Positions 51,387-59,271 of a stretch of DNA of 64,000 nucleotides are shown piece after piece; the first letter of the stretch is position 1, and each line of letters starts with the position of its first letter. The translations under genes and the position numbers were made by a program. The DNA lies in the NCBI GenBank assembly GCA_903834925.1, contig CAILLA010000091.1, forward strand, positions 1-64,000, written 5' to 3'. The DNA comes from an uncultured Schlesneria sp. GTDB lineage: Bacteria; Planctomycetota; Planctomycetia; Planctomycetales; Planctomycetaceae. The notes beneath the pieces are model-generated. The model saw only the letters and a program-made list of their open reading frames with translations, searched no databases and was not told where the DNA came from.

Positions 51387-52682
51387 ATGAGCAGCATTAC
51401 CGAATCGCAATCAACTCTGTCATTGGATAATTATTGCCAGGAACGCGATGTCTCTCCTCGTTGTCTGCGGGAAAAATTCGCGAGGAACGCAGTCATCTCG
51501 CGTCTGAAAGGGATCGAACACGGGAAGATCACGCTCGTCGAAGGAACTTCCCAGCAAACGTTTGGGCAAACGACCTTGAATTGCCCGCTGCATGTGACTT
51601 TGATAGTTCAACGATCACGGTTTTATCCGCGAGCGGCATTCGGCGCAGACCTCGGTGCTGCCGAATCGTTTATGGACGGCGACTGGTCCTGTGACAATCT
51701 TACCAATCTGGTCCGAATCCTGATTGTGAATTCGCAAACGCAAGCGGCGAAACCGGGATGGATTTCCTTTTTGTTTGAGCCGCTTTATCAAATCGCTCAT
51801 CGACTCAACCGGAATACCAAGCGAGGAAGCCGAAAAAACATTGCGGCCCATTACGATCTGGGAAACGATTTTTTCAAGCTGTTTCTCGATGAAACTATGA
51901 TGTATTCCGGCGGCATTTACGAGTCTCCGGACAGCACGCTTTTCGATGCCTCGACAGCGAAGAACGAACGCATTTGTCAAAAACTGCGGCTCTCTCCACA
52001 GGATCATCTTTTAGAAATCGGAACAGGCTGGGGTGGGTTTGCTCTGCATGCGGCCAAGAATTTCGGCTGTAAAGTGACAACGACCACGATTTCACGCGAA
52101 CAATTTGAATTCGCAACGCAGCGAATCGCCGATGCAGGACTGAGCGATCGCGTCACGGTGGTCATGCAAGATTACCGTGACCTGAAAGGTCAGTATGACA
52201 AACTGGTCTCGATCGAGATGATCGAAGCTGTCGGCCATGAATTCTTTGATACCTACTTTGAATGCTGCAGTCGATTATTGAAACCTGAAGGTCTGTTCGT
52301 TCTACAAGGGATTACGATCGCCGACCAACTCTATCAAGGCTACATCCGTAGGGTCGATTTTATTCAGCGATACATTTTCCCTGGCGGGTGTCTACCTTCA
52401 GTGACACACGTCTGCGACGTTTTGACTCGCTCGACCGATCTCCGTTTAACTCACCTTGAAGACTTTGCTGTCCATTATGCAAAAACCCTTCGCGATTGGC
52501 GTGCAAGGTTCTTAAATCGGATTGCTGACGTAAAACAACTTGGGTTTGATGAACGCTTTATTCGAATGTGGGACTACTACCTCTGCTACTGCGAGGGGGC
52601 CTTTCTCGAACGAAACTGCGGTCTGGTACAACTAGTTCTCGCCAAACCCGGATGCCGATCAAACTCGTTAGACGCTCAATAA
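51387..52682 (+). CDS. Cyclopropane-fatty-acyl-phospholipid synthase family enzyme
   Basis: This 431-residue methyltransferase of the CFA synthase (CMAS) family adds a methylene or methyl group from SAM to double bonds of membrane acyl chains. The N-terminal domain of about 120 residues binds lipid. NIAAHYDLGNDFFKLFLDETMMYSGG is a family hallmark (split here as NIAAHYDLGNDFFKLF and LDETMMYSGG). The SAM loop is LEIGTGWGGFALHAA. SIEMIEAVGHEFF holds the conserved active-site Glu, and FIQRYIFPGGCLPS is also conserved. It is the last gene of the cluster, ending just before a nested palindrome. It may act as an UfaM-type methylase rather than a true cyclopropane synthase. Confidence 0.9.
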   Translation: MSSITESQSTLSLDNYCQERDVSPRCLREKFARNAVISRLKGIEHGKITLVEGTSQQTFGQTTLNCPLHVTLIVQRSRFYPRAAFGADLGAAESFMDGDWSCDNLTNLVRILIVNSQTQAAKPGWISFLFEPLYQIAHRLNRNTKRGSRKNIAAHYDLGNDFFKLFLDETMMYSGGIYESPDSTLFDASTAKNERICQKLRLSPQDHLLEIGTGWGGFALHAAKNFGCKVTTTTISREQFEFATQRIADAGLSDRVTVVMQDYRDLKGQYDKLVSIEMIEAVGHEFFDTYFECCSRLLKPEGLFVLQGITIADQLYQGYIRRVDFIQRYIFPGGCLPSVTHVCDVLTRSTDLRLTHLEDFAVHYAKTLRDWRARFLNRIADVKQLGFDERFIRMWDYYLCYCEGAFLERNCGLVQLVLAKPGCRSNSLDAQ

Positions 52683-52688
52683 ACACGC

Positions 52689-52826
52689 TGTCAAACTTCT
52701 GAATTAGGATCTTGTGCCACTGCTTCGGAGTCTTCGAAGAAGCAGTCTCTTCTTGTTCTGCCGATGAAAGAGCACTGTATGAGCGAAGACGATCATACAG
52801 TTGCACCCTAATTCAGAAGATTGACA
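52689..52826 (-). repeat. Nested palindrome with GTCTTC-loop hairpin, full copy 3
   Basis: This 138-base structure lies between the convergent CFA synthase and lipase genes. The outer arms TGTCAAACTTCTGAATTAGG (52689-52708) and CCTAATTCAGAAGATTGACA (52807-52826) match at 19 of 20 positions. Inside is a member of the GTCTTC-loop family, with stem ACTGTATGA/TCATACAGT (52774-52801) and a stem sequence unlike the other copies. It may work as a terminator for both genes. Confidence 0.8.
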
Positions 52827-52857
52827 AAACACAAGCAGGATCGGCTCTTGATCGTTC

Positions 52858-53724
52858 CTAATTCTTGCCCATTAGCCGCTCGATCATGCTGTGATAGCTG
52901 GGCATCAAATGGGCATCGACAGTTTGTGCCACCGCTTTCCAGACATCGTCGATCAGGGTCCCTTGTATGACTCCGTTGGCCGATCGACTCAAGAACTGGG
53001 TGAAAAGAGCCACCGAGGATGAGGCGCCCGGCCCGACTCCGGTCGACATTTCTTTTTCAACGTGACCATAATCATTCGCAATCAGGCTCATTGTTGGCAG
53101 CTTGGGGACTGGATCGGGGCCGTTCACGTACCGAAAAATCTTTCCGGCAAGTTCTCTGTCAAAGGCTTTCGACGCCTCAACATTGCCGATCATGGGGCCA
53201 CCAAACGTATAGACCTGATGGACGCTCACGAATTTTCGTGTAAACAACCACGTACTCAAAACGGCCAGGGCTCCACCAAGGCTATGTCCCGTAATCCACA
53301 ATGGACGGTCAGCTCGTTTGATTTCGTCTTCAACACCAGAAAACAATGGCCGCCAAATGTCATCCAACGCGTTGATGAACCCTTGATGAAACCGTGCTCC
53401 GACCCCGGCTGCCGCAAAATCGGTCCCCAGTCGTCCGGTGGGCAGGATCAATAGATTGACAGCATCCGATAGCAGCCAATCTTTCAGACCTTCAAAGGTC
53501 GTGGGAGATTCAGTTCCCCGAAATGCGACAACGATGTTATTCGCATTTTGCGCGATATATGCCTGAGTATTCCCGACGCTGATCAGCCGAGCGTCGAGTC
53601 CCAGCTGGGCTGCAAACTCTGCTTTCCCAAGATCTTCTGGAAGGTATGCCAGTTCGGATGCCTTTGCCAGGGCCTGTGCATTTCGGTGGTCACCGAACGA
53701 ATCTTCAAAAAGTTCTAAAACCAT
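52858..53724 (-). CDS. Class 3 lipase-like alpha/beta hydrolase
   Basis: This 288-residue lipase (class 3 type) of the alpha/beta-hydrolase fold has its nucleophile Ser148 in WITGHSLGGALAVL. The likely acid is Asp in NGPDPVPKLP and the likely base His in PSYHSMIERL near the C-terminus. VVAFRGTESP carries the oxyanion region of the family, and YTFGGPMIGN follows. There is no signal peptide, so it is predicted to be cytoplasmic or exported by another route. It has no operon partner: it converges with the CFA synthase and is divergent from the Dabb gene. The substrate is unknown, with triglyceride or phospholipid the usual choices. Confidence 0.88.
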   Translation of the reverse strand: MVLELFEDSFGDHRNAQALAKASELAYLPEDLGKAEFAAQLGLDARLISVGNTQAYIAQNANNIVVAFRGTESPTTFEGLKDWLLSDAVNLLILPTGRLGTDFAAAGVGARFHQGFINALDDIWRPLFSGVEDEIKRADRPLWITGHSLGGALAVLSTWLFTRKFVSVHQVYTFGGPMIGNVEASKAFDRELAGKIFRYVNGPDPVPKLPTMSLIANDYGHVEKEMSTGVGPGASSSVALFTQFLSRSANGVIQGTLIDDVWKAVAQTVDAHLMPSYHSMIERLMGKN

Positions 53725-53955
53725 TTCGACACCCCACCAGAAACGAAATCAATAAAGAACAGATCATAATCAGCAGAGTGGCAAGAAACGAGCCGATTCG
53801 TGATGATATCCGCCGACGAATCGGCAACTCGTGTTATTGGCAGTACGGATTTTCAAACCACACAATGACAATCGATCGAGACCGAAACGTATCGCCAAAC
53901 TGACTGGCGGTGGGAACCTGATTTTACAAAAACCGTAAGAGGAAGAGTTTTTTCG

Positions 53956-54288
53956 ATGGCTGATCACGCAAATCAATCGCAGCTGGTCCACAATGTCTTT
54001 TTCACGTTGAAAGACGGCACCGCAGAAAACATCCAGAAACTGGTTGATGCCTGTTTCAAGTACCTCAAAGATCATCCAGGAGTCGTTTTCTTTGGAGCGG
54101 GTCCGCTGGTCGCCGAGCTAGAACGTCCAGTCAACGTTCGCGATTTTCACGTTGCGCTGTTGGTTGTTTTCAAATCCAAGCATGATCACGACGTTTACCA
54201 GACCGCTCCGCTGCACTTGCAGTTCATCGAAGAAAATAAGCCAACCTGGGACAAGGTCCGAGTGTTCGACAACTACACTAAGGCATAA
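53956..54288 (+). CDS. Dabb-family (stress-responsive A/B barrel) protein
   Basis: This 110-residue protein is a dimeric alpha-beta barrel (Dabb) domain. It starts with LVHNVFFTLKDGTAENIQKLVDACF (given here as LVHNVFFTLKDG and ENIQKLVDACF). GVVFFGAGPLV follows, then DFHVALLVVFKSKHDHDVYQT and HLQFIEENKPTWDKVRVFDN. The family binds small hydrophobic ligands, and a few members are enzymes. ATG 53956 is preceded by AAGAGGAAGAG at slightly long spacing. It has its own promoter region, divergent from the lipase. The function here is unknown. Confidence 0.85.
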   Translation: MADHANQSQLVHNVFFTLKDGTAENIQKLVDACFKYLKDHPGVVFFGAGPLVAELERPVNVRDFHVALLVVFKSKHDHDVYQTAPLHLQFIEENKPTWDKVRVFDNYTKA

Positions 54289-54872
54289 GGTGGGAAGCCT
54301 GGATTTGGCGCAAAACAAACGATGTATTGCAAATTCTTAGTTTAACCCGAAGCCAGCGGCGCAGGGGATCGGCGTCCGGCCCGATCTCTTTGAGCGTTGC
54401 CATAGCTCCGATTTTTTTCAATGCCCCAAAGAGAAATGACGCCTCGGCTGACGGCAATTCCGCCGCTCCGCTCGCGCTTCTCTGAAAGGCGCGGTTAAAC
54501 GATAAGAAGAGAGCGGCAAGCCGAAGCGGCTAGTGGGTAGACTTGAGAGAGTCGTAAGTAGAAAATCAACGAATTGGTTTCTACTCCTGATCCATTCTAC
54601 TTTCTCCAAATCTGTTCTCTATTCGTTTCGACTAGCCGACCTCTTCGGATAATGTTGTACAATCGTTTCAGACGGCATTCGAGAAAAAAGGTTCAATTTG
54701 GTTTTGTCGTCTGCCGAGTGATTCCTTGTTGGGATAGAATGCATTGAGTTCGGATTGTTTCCAGACTTGCAGAGGTTTCCGACAGATGGGCCGGGGCAGG
54801 ATGTTCATGCGGCCGAGGTTTGCGAGTGATGTCTTGATGGCTTAACTCGCCCAGCGGTGAATCGAAAATTGC
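54289..54872. other. Repeat-rich intergenic region before htrA
   Basis: This 584-base stretch has no gene. It carries several palindromic fragments: TTTAACCCGAAGCCAGCGGC (54339-54358), a GCCGCTCCGC-rich part (54456-54475) with GGTTAAACGATAAGAAGAGAG (in two parts, GGTTAAACG and ATAAGAAGAGAG), and GCCGAAGCGGCTAGTGG at about 54519-54535. An AGTAGAAA/TTTCTAC repeat at 54536-54610 is related to the sequence at 8178-8210. Such mosaics are typical graveyards of interspersed repeats. The htrA promoter should lie in the last 150 bases. Confidence 0.6.
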
Positions 54873-56357
54873 ATGCGTCAACCATCGGCCCTGATTCTGT
54901 CTGCTGGAACTTTGATTGCAGGAATGATGATTGGAGCCGCCCTGGTGTGGCTCCCGGTACACCGTACGGTACACGCCCAGAATCTGGATGGTGCCACATC
55001 CGAACGGATCTACCACGAACTGAGCACCCAAGGCTCGTCGCTTCAGGACGGAAGTACGCTGCTCGCAAAAATCGCAGCGGTGACGACGCCAAGTGTTGTT
55101 CACATTCAATGTGAAAGACGGACTCAAGGCCGTGGAAAAGAGGAAGAGACTGGTTCGGGTGTGATCCTGACCAGCTCGAAAGCAAGCGGTTTTTTTGTGG
55201 TCACCAATTGTCATGTCGTTGACAAGACTCCCGTCGATTCCATTTCGATCTCGCTTAATGACGGACGCGTGGTCCAGCCAGAACGAGTTTTCACCGATGC
55301 CGAATCGGATATCGCTGTTCTGAAGATCGGTACGACAAACGTAACCGCTGCGAAATGGGGCGACAGTCGGAAAGTCGAAATTGGTCATATGGTCCTGGCT
55401 ATGGGAAGCCCGTTCGGACTAAGCCGTTCGGTCACACTCGGGATCATCAGCGCTCGAGGTCGACGGAAATTGCAATTGGGTCAGACGGAAGTCATCAATC
55501 AGGATTTCCTACAAACCGATGCCGCAATTAATCCAGGAAACAGTGGTGGCCCACTGATTGATCTTCAAGGACGCGTGATCGGCATCAACACTGCGATTGC
55601 CACGTCGAGCGGTGGTAATGATGGAATCGGCTTCAGCATTCCGAGTTACCTTGCACAACGAGTGATGGATCAACTGCTTGAATACGGAGTTGTGCCACGA
55701 GCCTGGATCGGTGTGAAACTCGACGAGCACTTCGATATCAAAGTCGCCTCCAGACTAAAACTCGACCGGGCAATGGGTGCCCGAGTCAATAAAATCTACG
55801 AAAACTCACCCGCATCCCGTGCGGGGTTACAGCTGGATGACGTTGTCTTGAACTTTGACGGATTTGATGTTCAGGACCACGATCACTTGATCAATCTTGT
55901 CAGCCTGTCACCGATCGGAAAACAGATCCGCATGGCGGTTTGGCGAGGACAAAGAAAGGTGTCGCTTTCGATCGTGCTCGCCGACCGCAACGATCTTCGT
56001 AAGACAAGCGAAGCACCGGTTCAGCAAGGACGAGGCGTACCCGTCAGGCCGATGGGGCTAATTGTGCATCCATTGGATGGTGACCTGGCAGAACAACTCG
56101 GGCACCAGCGAACATCACGTGGTCTGCTCGTGATGAAAGTCGAACGTGGCAGCACATTGAGCGGCGACTTGCAAACATATGACGTTTTGGAAGCGGTCGG
56201 ACGAACCCCAGTTGCCACACTTGATGACCTGAGCCAGGCACTCGAAGAGAATTCTCACAGCGAATCCGTAATCCTCAGGATTCATCGGACCGCACAATCC
56301 GAAGCCAAAAACCAACTCGTCATCTGGCACAAATGGATCGCAGCTAGACCGCAATAG
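54873..56357 (+). CDS. HtrA/DegP-family serine protease with two PDZ domains
   Basis: This 494-residue envelope protease of the HtrA/Deg family has residues 1-26 as a signal or membrane anchor (ILSAGTLIAGMMIGAALVW). The catalytic triad is His114 in VVTNCHVVDKT, Asp146 in AESDIAVLKIG and Ser224 in NPGNSGGPLID. Two PDZ domains follow: about 275-365 (AWIGVKL, GARVNKIYENSPASRAGLQ) and about 395-490 (GLLVMKVERGSTLSGDLQ). It degrades or refolds misfolded envelope proteins. The start is ATG 54873. It stands alone, with a decayed island after it. Expression is probably stress-controlled, as in the family, but no such site was identified. Confidence 0.93.
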   Translation: MRQPSALILSAGTLIAGMMIGAALVWLPVHRTVHAQNLDGATSERIYHELSTQGSSLQDGSTLLAKIAAVTTPSVVHIQCERRTQGRGKEEETGSGVILTSSKASGFFVVTNCHVVDKTPVDSISISLNDGRVVQPERVFTDAESDIAVLKIGTTNVTAAKWGDSRKVEIGHMVLAMGSPFGLSRSVTLGIISARGRRKLQLGQTEVINQDFLQTDAAINPGNSGGPLIDLQGRVIGINTAIATSSGGNDGIGFSIPSYLAQRVMDQLLEYGVVPRAWIGVKLDEHFDIKVASRLKLDRAMGARVNKIYENSPASRAGLQLDDVVLNFDGFDVQDHDHLINLVSLSPIGKQIRMAVWRGQRKVSLSIVLADRNDLRKTSEAPVQQGRGVPVRPMGLIVHPLDGDLAEQLGHQRTSRGLLVMKVERGSTLSGDLQTYDVLEAVGRTPVATLDDLSQALEENSHSESVILRIHRTAQSEAKNQLVIWHKWIAARPQ

Positions 56358-56773
56358 TCGTCTCAGGACTACTTGAGTGACCTTCGAAACTCGACCCCAT
56401 CGATATTTTCTTCCCTCGAGCTTATGTCGCGTAGTGCCGCATGCGGCATTTCGTCGAGGCGAATGCTGGCTTTTCAATTCTGTTTTGTGGCTCGCTGTTT
56501 GTTCGTCAGTCGAAGCCCGACTCCTATATGCGAGCTGACAGATTGTCGCTCGCCGAGTCGTTTTCCCTATTTCGACAGCCCCCCTTGGCACTTCGAGAAC
56601 GTCCATTGCAGCGATGATTACATCATCGTACCGACAAACTGTGACTGCTCAATCGGATCAAACCAAATCGTTTATTGAAGAACGCGTGTGTTCGACGACA
56701 ATGATCCATTCGCTTCGTTGGGGGGGGGAATTTTAATTGTCGCTCTACATGGTTTTTACGACCGGGCTTCGAG

Positions 56774-57138
56774 TTTGTTGGCGAAGGGCGAACATGGACT
56801 GCGATCAAAGACTCTACCGAAGCTATCCGGTTGGTCCCAAAGTATGTATATGCTTGCCACGATCTCGCATGGCTATTTGCAACCTGTCCCGATGATCATT
56901 ATCGAGACGGCAAATTTGCGGTTGTATACGCCACCAGAGCATGTGAAGCGACCGAATGGAAAGAAGGCAAAAGGATTGAAGCACTTGCCGCCGCCTATAC
57001 CGAATCCGGCGATTTCCAGACGCCATAAAATGGCAAGAAAAAGCTATTGAATGTGGGTCAAAAAAATTCAGGCGGGAATACTCCGAACGTCTCGAACTCT
57101 ATCGCTCGAACAAGCCGTTTCGGGACATTCCACAGTAA
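56774..57138 (+). pseudogene. Tetratricopeptide-repeat protein relic with frameshift
   Basis: Frame 2 reads STEAIRLVPKYVYACHDLAW, then LFATCPDDHYRDGKFAV and ATEWKEGKRIEALAAAYTES. This is the C-terminal TPR unit common in planctomycete TPR proteins ('EAIRLDPK..NLAWLLATCPD'). It stops after GDFQTP at 57028. Shifting frame near 57022 restores the normal ending: DAIKWQEKAIE, RREYSERLELYRSNKPFRD, then a stop at 57136-57138. A second shift near 56793 may join AKGE in the other frame to AIKDSTEAIRL. Upstream repeats are gone. It is therefore a decayed gene, or a sequencing error in a fragment. Confidence 0.75.
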
Positions 57139-57156
57139 ACTCACGAAATAGGATGA

Positions 57157-57320
57157 TCAAAACGAGCTGCGGCAGATGGTTGGATTTACCACGTAATGAA
57201 TCGGGCCAACGCGCGGACACCGATCTTTTTGTCCCCGGATGATTTTGATGCCTTTGAGCGAGTCCTTGAGGAAGCAGTTGCTCTATTCCATTTGAGCCGT
57301 ATGTTCTGGGGTCGGGTGTT
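57157..57320 (+). pseudogene. REP-associated (RAYT/Y1) transposase N-terminal relic
   Basis: The frame reads RAAADGWIYHVMNRANARTP, then IFLSPDDFDAFERVLEEAVALF. This matches the start of IS200-like Y1 (RAYT) transposases: G-x-x-YHV-x-NR-x-x-x-R-x-x-IF, then a D-x-x-x-F-x-x-VL-x-EA helix. The match stops near 57310, before the expected HxH and catalytic Tyr parts, and there is an in-frame stop just upstream instead of a start. It is thus a truncated relic. RAYT proteins mobilise REP-type palindromes, which are abundant in this window. Confidence 0.75.
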
Positions 57321-57325
57321 CCTGC

Positions 57326-59062
57326 TTATCTCGCCTCAGCAGCATAAACCCGTCGACCACCAACGTACGTTTCGCTAACCGACATGTTTCTCAGTTCCTC
57401 GAGCGAACATGTCAGCAGGTCCGATTTCAGCACGACGAAGTCGGCCAGCTTGCCTCGTTCGAGCGATCCTTTTTGTCGCTCCTCAAATGTCAGCCAGGCG
57501 TTGTTGATCGTGTAGAGCCTCAGCATCTGTTCGCGTGTCAGTGCCTGCTCCAGATGCAGCGGTTGGTCTGTTCGTCGTGGTTGACGACTCAGCACGGTCC
57601 ACATTCCCAGGAACGGATTGTAGGGATTGACCGATCGCAAGCTGCCGATCCGCTGCATGTGGTCTGAACCTCCGCCGATGATCACTCCGTAATCAAAAAG
57701 AGTCTTATACGGCTGAAAGTACGTCAGACGTTCGTCACCAAACTGTTTTCGTAGTGTAGCTCCATCCAGCCACAGCCATACCGGTTGCAGATCCGCCACG
57801 ATTCCGAGTTGCTGCATTTGCTGAATCGCTTCGAGACTCATGAAATTGCAATGTGTGATACAAGGTCGGCAACGCCTGACAGGAAGTTCTTTGTTGATTT
57901 CTGCATAGGCATCAATCAACGCTTGGACGGCTCCGTCACCGACGGAGTGGGCCGTGAACTGAAGGTCTCGCTGAAGAGCGAATTTCGCCATCTGAACAAG
58001 GTTCTCCTGTTCAATAAAGCGAATGCCCCGATATTCGGGATCGGTGATCGAATAGATGTTGCTCACCCCCCAAGAAGTTTTCAGATAGGCACTTCCCGTC
58101 AGCATCCCCCCGTCGAGAAAGACTTTGATCCCTCGCAGCCACAGCATTGAATTGTATTCATGCAGCGGATGATTTGAGGCTTTTTCAATCCCCTTCAATG
58201 CGTCGTCCAGGCGACCGCCCCCTTCGACCGAATACGAAAGAAAGACGCGGCAGTTCAATTCGCCGCGTCGCTTCAACTCGGAATAGGCTTCAATACCATC
58301 ATCTTTGGCCGCACGATCGGCGACACTTGTCAGGCCAACCGAATTATAGTCGGCAAACAATTGCTTCAGCCGCTGCATCCGTTCTTCAAGCGTTGGCGTC
58401 TTCTCGTTTGGCTTTGACTTCACAAAACGGGAAGCGTTGCGAAGAATGCCGGTTAATTCACCTGTAACCGGATCACGTTCGATCTTTCCCGCCTGGCCAT
58501 CGGTAATCTGAAAATCTTTATCGATGCCACTCAGTTCCATGGCGAGCGAATTACAGACGCAGTCGGGGCCGGTGCTGAACATCACAGGATTCTTCGGTGC
58601 CACCGCATCGAATTCTTTTCGAGTCGGATAGCGCTGGTCCCGCAGCCTCGTAATGAAGACTTGCCTGACGACGATCCATTCGCCGTCAGGTAATAGCTCG
58701 GCCCGCGCCGCCACGTACTTCAGCACGTCGCCCACGGTATCCATTTCAGGAACTGGATGGTCGAACTCATACATCGAAGCCGCAGGCGCATGGACGTGTG
58801 AATCGCACAAACCCGGAATGACCGTGTGACCATGCAGATCAACAAGAACCGTCTTTGGACCGGCTAATTTCAGGATGTCGTCGTTCCGACCGACATCCTG
58901 AATCCGATCACCTCGCACGGTAATTGCCTGAGCAATCGAAAACGCGGGATCGACTGTGACAATTTTTCCATGATGGAAAATCGCATCAGGCTGCGCAACA
59001 ACCTGTGATGAGGCGAGAAAGAGGATAATACAAGGCAGGCAGAATCGAGTTCTTAGATGCAT
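57326..59062 (-). CDS. Secreted YtcJ-like amidohydrolase
   Basis: This 578-residue amidohydrolase of the YtcJ/Amidohydro_3 type has a signal peptide (residues 1-24, RFCLPCIILFLASSQVVAQ). The metal site is seen in GHTVIPGLCDSHVHAPA (HxH), with further ligands expected in FTAHSVGDGAV, THCNFMS and GGGSDHMQRIG. The C-terminal segment LERGKLADFVVLKSDLL is the closing beta sandwich. The start ATG 59062 is preceded by AGAGGAAC; the upstream extension of 14 codons is not needed. Family members hydrolyse amide bonds in varied substrates, and none can be named here. The export signal places it in the periplasm. It stands alone on the minus strand. Confidence 0.88.
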   Translation of the reverse strand: MHLRTRFCLPCIILFLASSQVVAQPDAIFHHGKIVTVDPAFSIAQAITVRGDRIQDVGRNDDILKLAGPKTVLVDLHGHTVIPGLCDSHVHAPAASMYEFDHPVPEMDTVGDVLKYVAARAELLPDGEWIVVRQVFITRLRDQRYPTRKEFDAVAPKNPVMFSTGPDCVCNSLAMELSGIDKDFQITDGQAGKIERDPVTGELTGILRNASRFVKSKPNEKTPTLEERMQRLKQLFADYNSVGLTSVADRAAKDDGIEAYSELKRRGELNCRVFLSYSVEGGGRLDDALKGIEKASNHPLHEYNSMLWLRGIKVFLDGGMLTGSAYLKTSWGVSNIYSITDPEYRGIRFIEQENLVQMAKFALQRDLQFTAHSVGDGAVQALIDAYAEINKELPVRRCRPCITHCNFMSLEAIQQMQQLGIVADLQPVWLWLDGATLRKQFGDERLTYFQPYKTLFDYGVIIGGGSDHMQRIGSLRSVNPYNPFLGMWTVLSRQPRRTDQPLHLEQALTREQMLRLYTINNAWLTFEERQKGSLERGKLADFVVLKSDLLTCSLEELRNMSVSETYVGGRRVYAAEAR

Positions 59063-59125
59063 GACGAGTTCCTCTAAAACCGATATGGCAACGCTATGAA
59101 CCATTTTCTTCGGACTGCATCTTAA

Positions 59126-59221
59126 TGTGCCACTGCTTGGGAGTCTTCGGAGAAGCAGCGGCTTCCCGTTCTACCCGTCGAAGAGCACTGCTTGACCGAA
59201 GACGGTCAAGCAGTGGCACAT
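59126..59221 (-). repeat. GTCTTC-loop hairpin family, full copy 4
   Basis: Read on the minus strand this 96-base element begins GTGCCACTGCTTGACC, loop GTCTTC, GGTCAAGCAGTG (59186-59215), where all 12 stem positions pair. It ends with the same word, CAAGCAGTGGCAC. Terminal GTGCCACTGCTTG and CAAGCAGTGGCAC arms close the whole element. It lies between the minus-strand symporter and amidohydrolase genes. Confidence 0.85.
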
Positions 59222-59271
59222 TTTTCGGAGGAACTGGCCCAATCTTTAGGAGAAATGCTTCGAAGCGCTGC

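Larger units (their letters stand above)
56358..57325. other. Decayed accessory island between htrA and the amidohydrolase gene
   Basis: This 968-base stretch has no intact gene. The first 400 bases (56358-56770) show nothing I recognise except a run of nine G at 56720-56728. Two gene relics follow: the tail of a TPR protein (about 56774-57138) and the N-terminal part of a RAYT/Y1 transposase (57157-57320). Both are listed separately. An open frame at 56688-57050 spans them in another frame and is not a gene. Confidence 0.7.

Noticed and set aside
56688-57050. 120-codon frame in the decayed island
   Set aside because: It runs in a different frame through the TPR relic; its own sequence has no domain.
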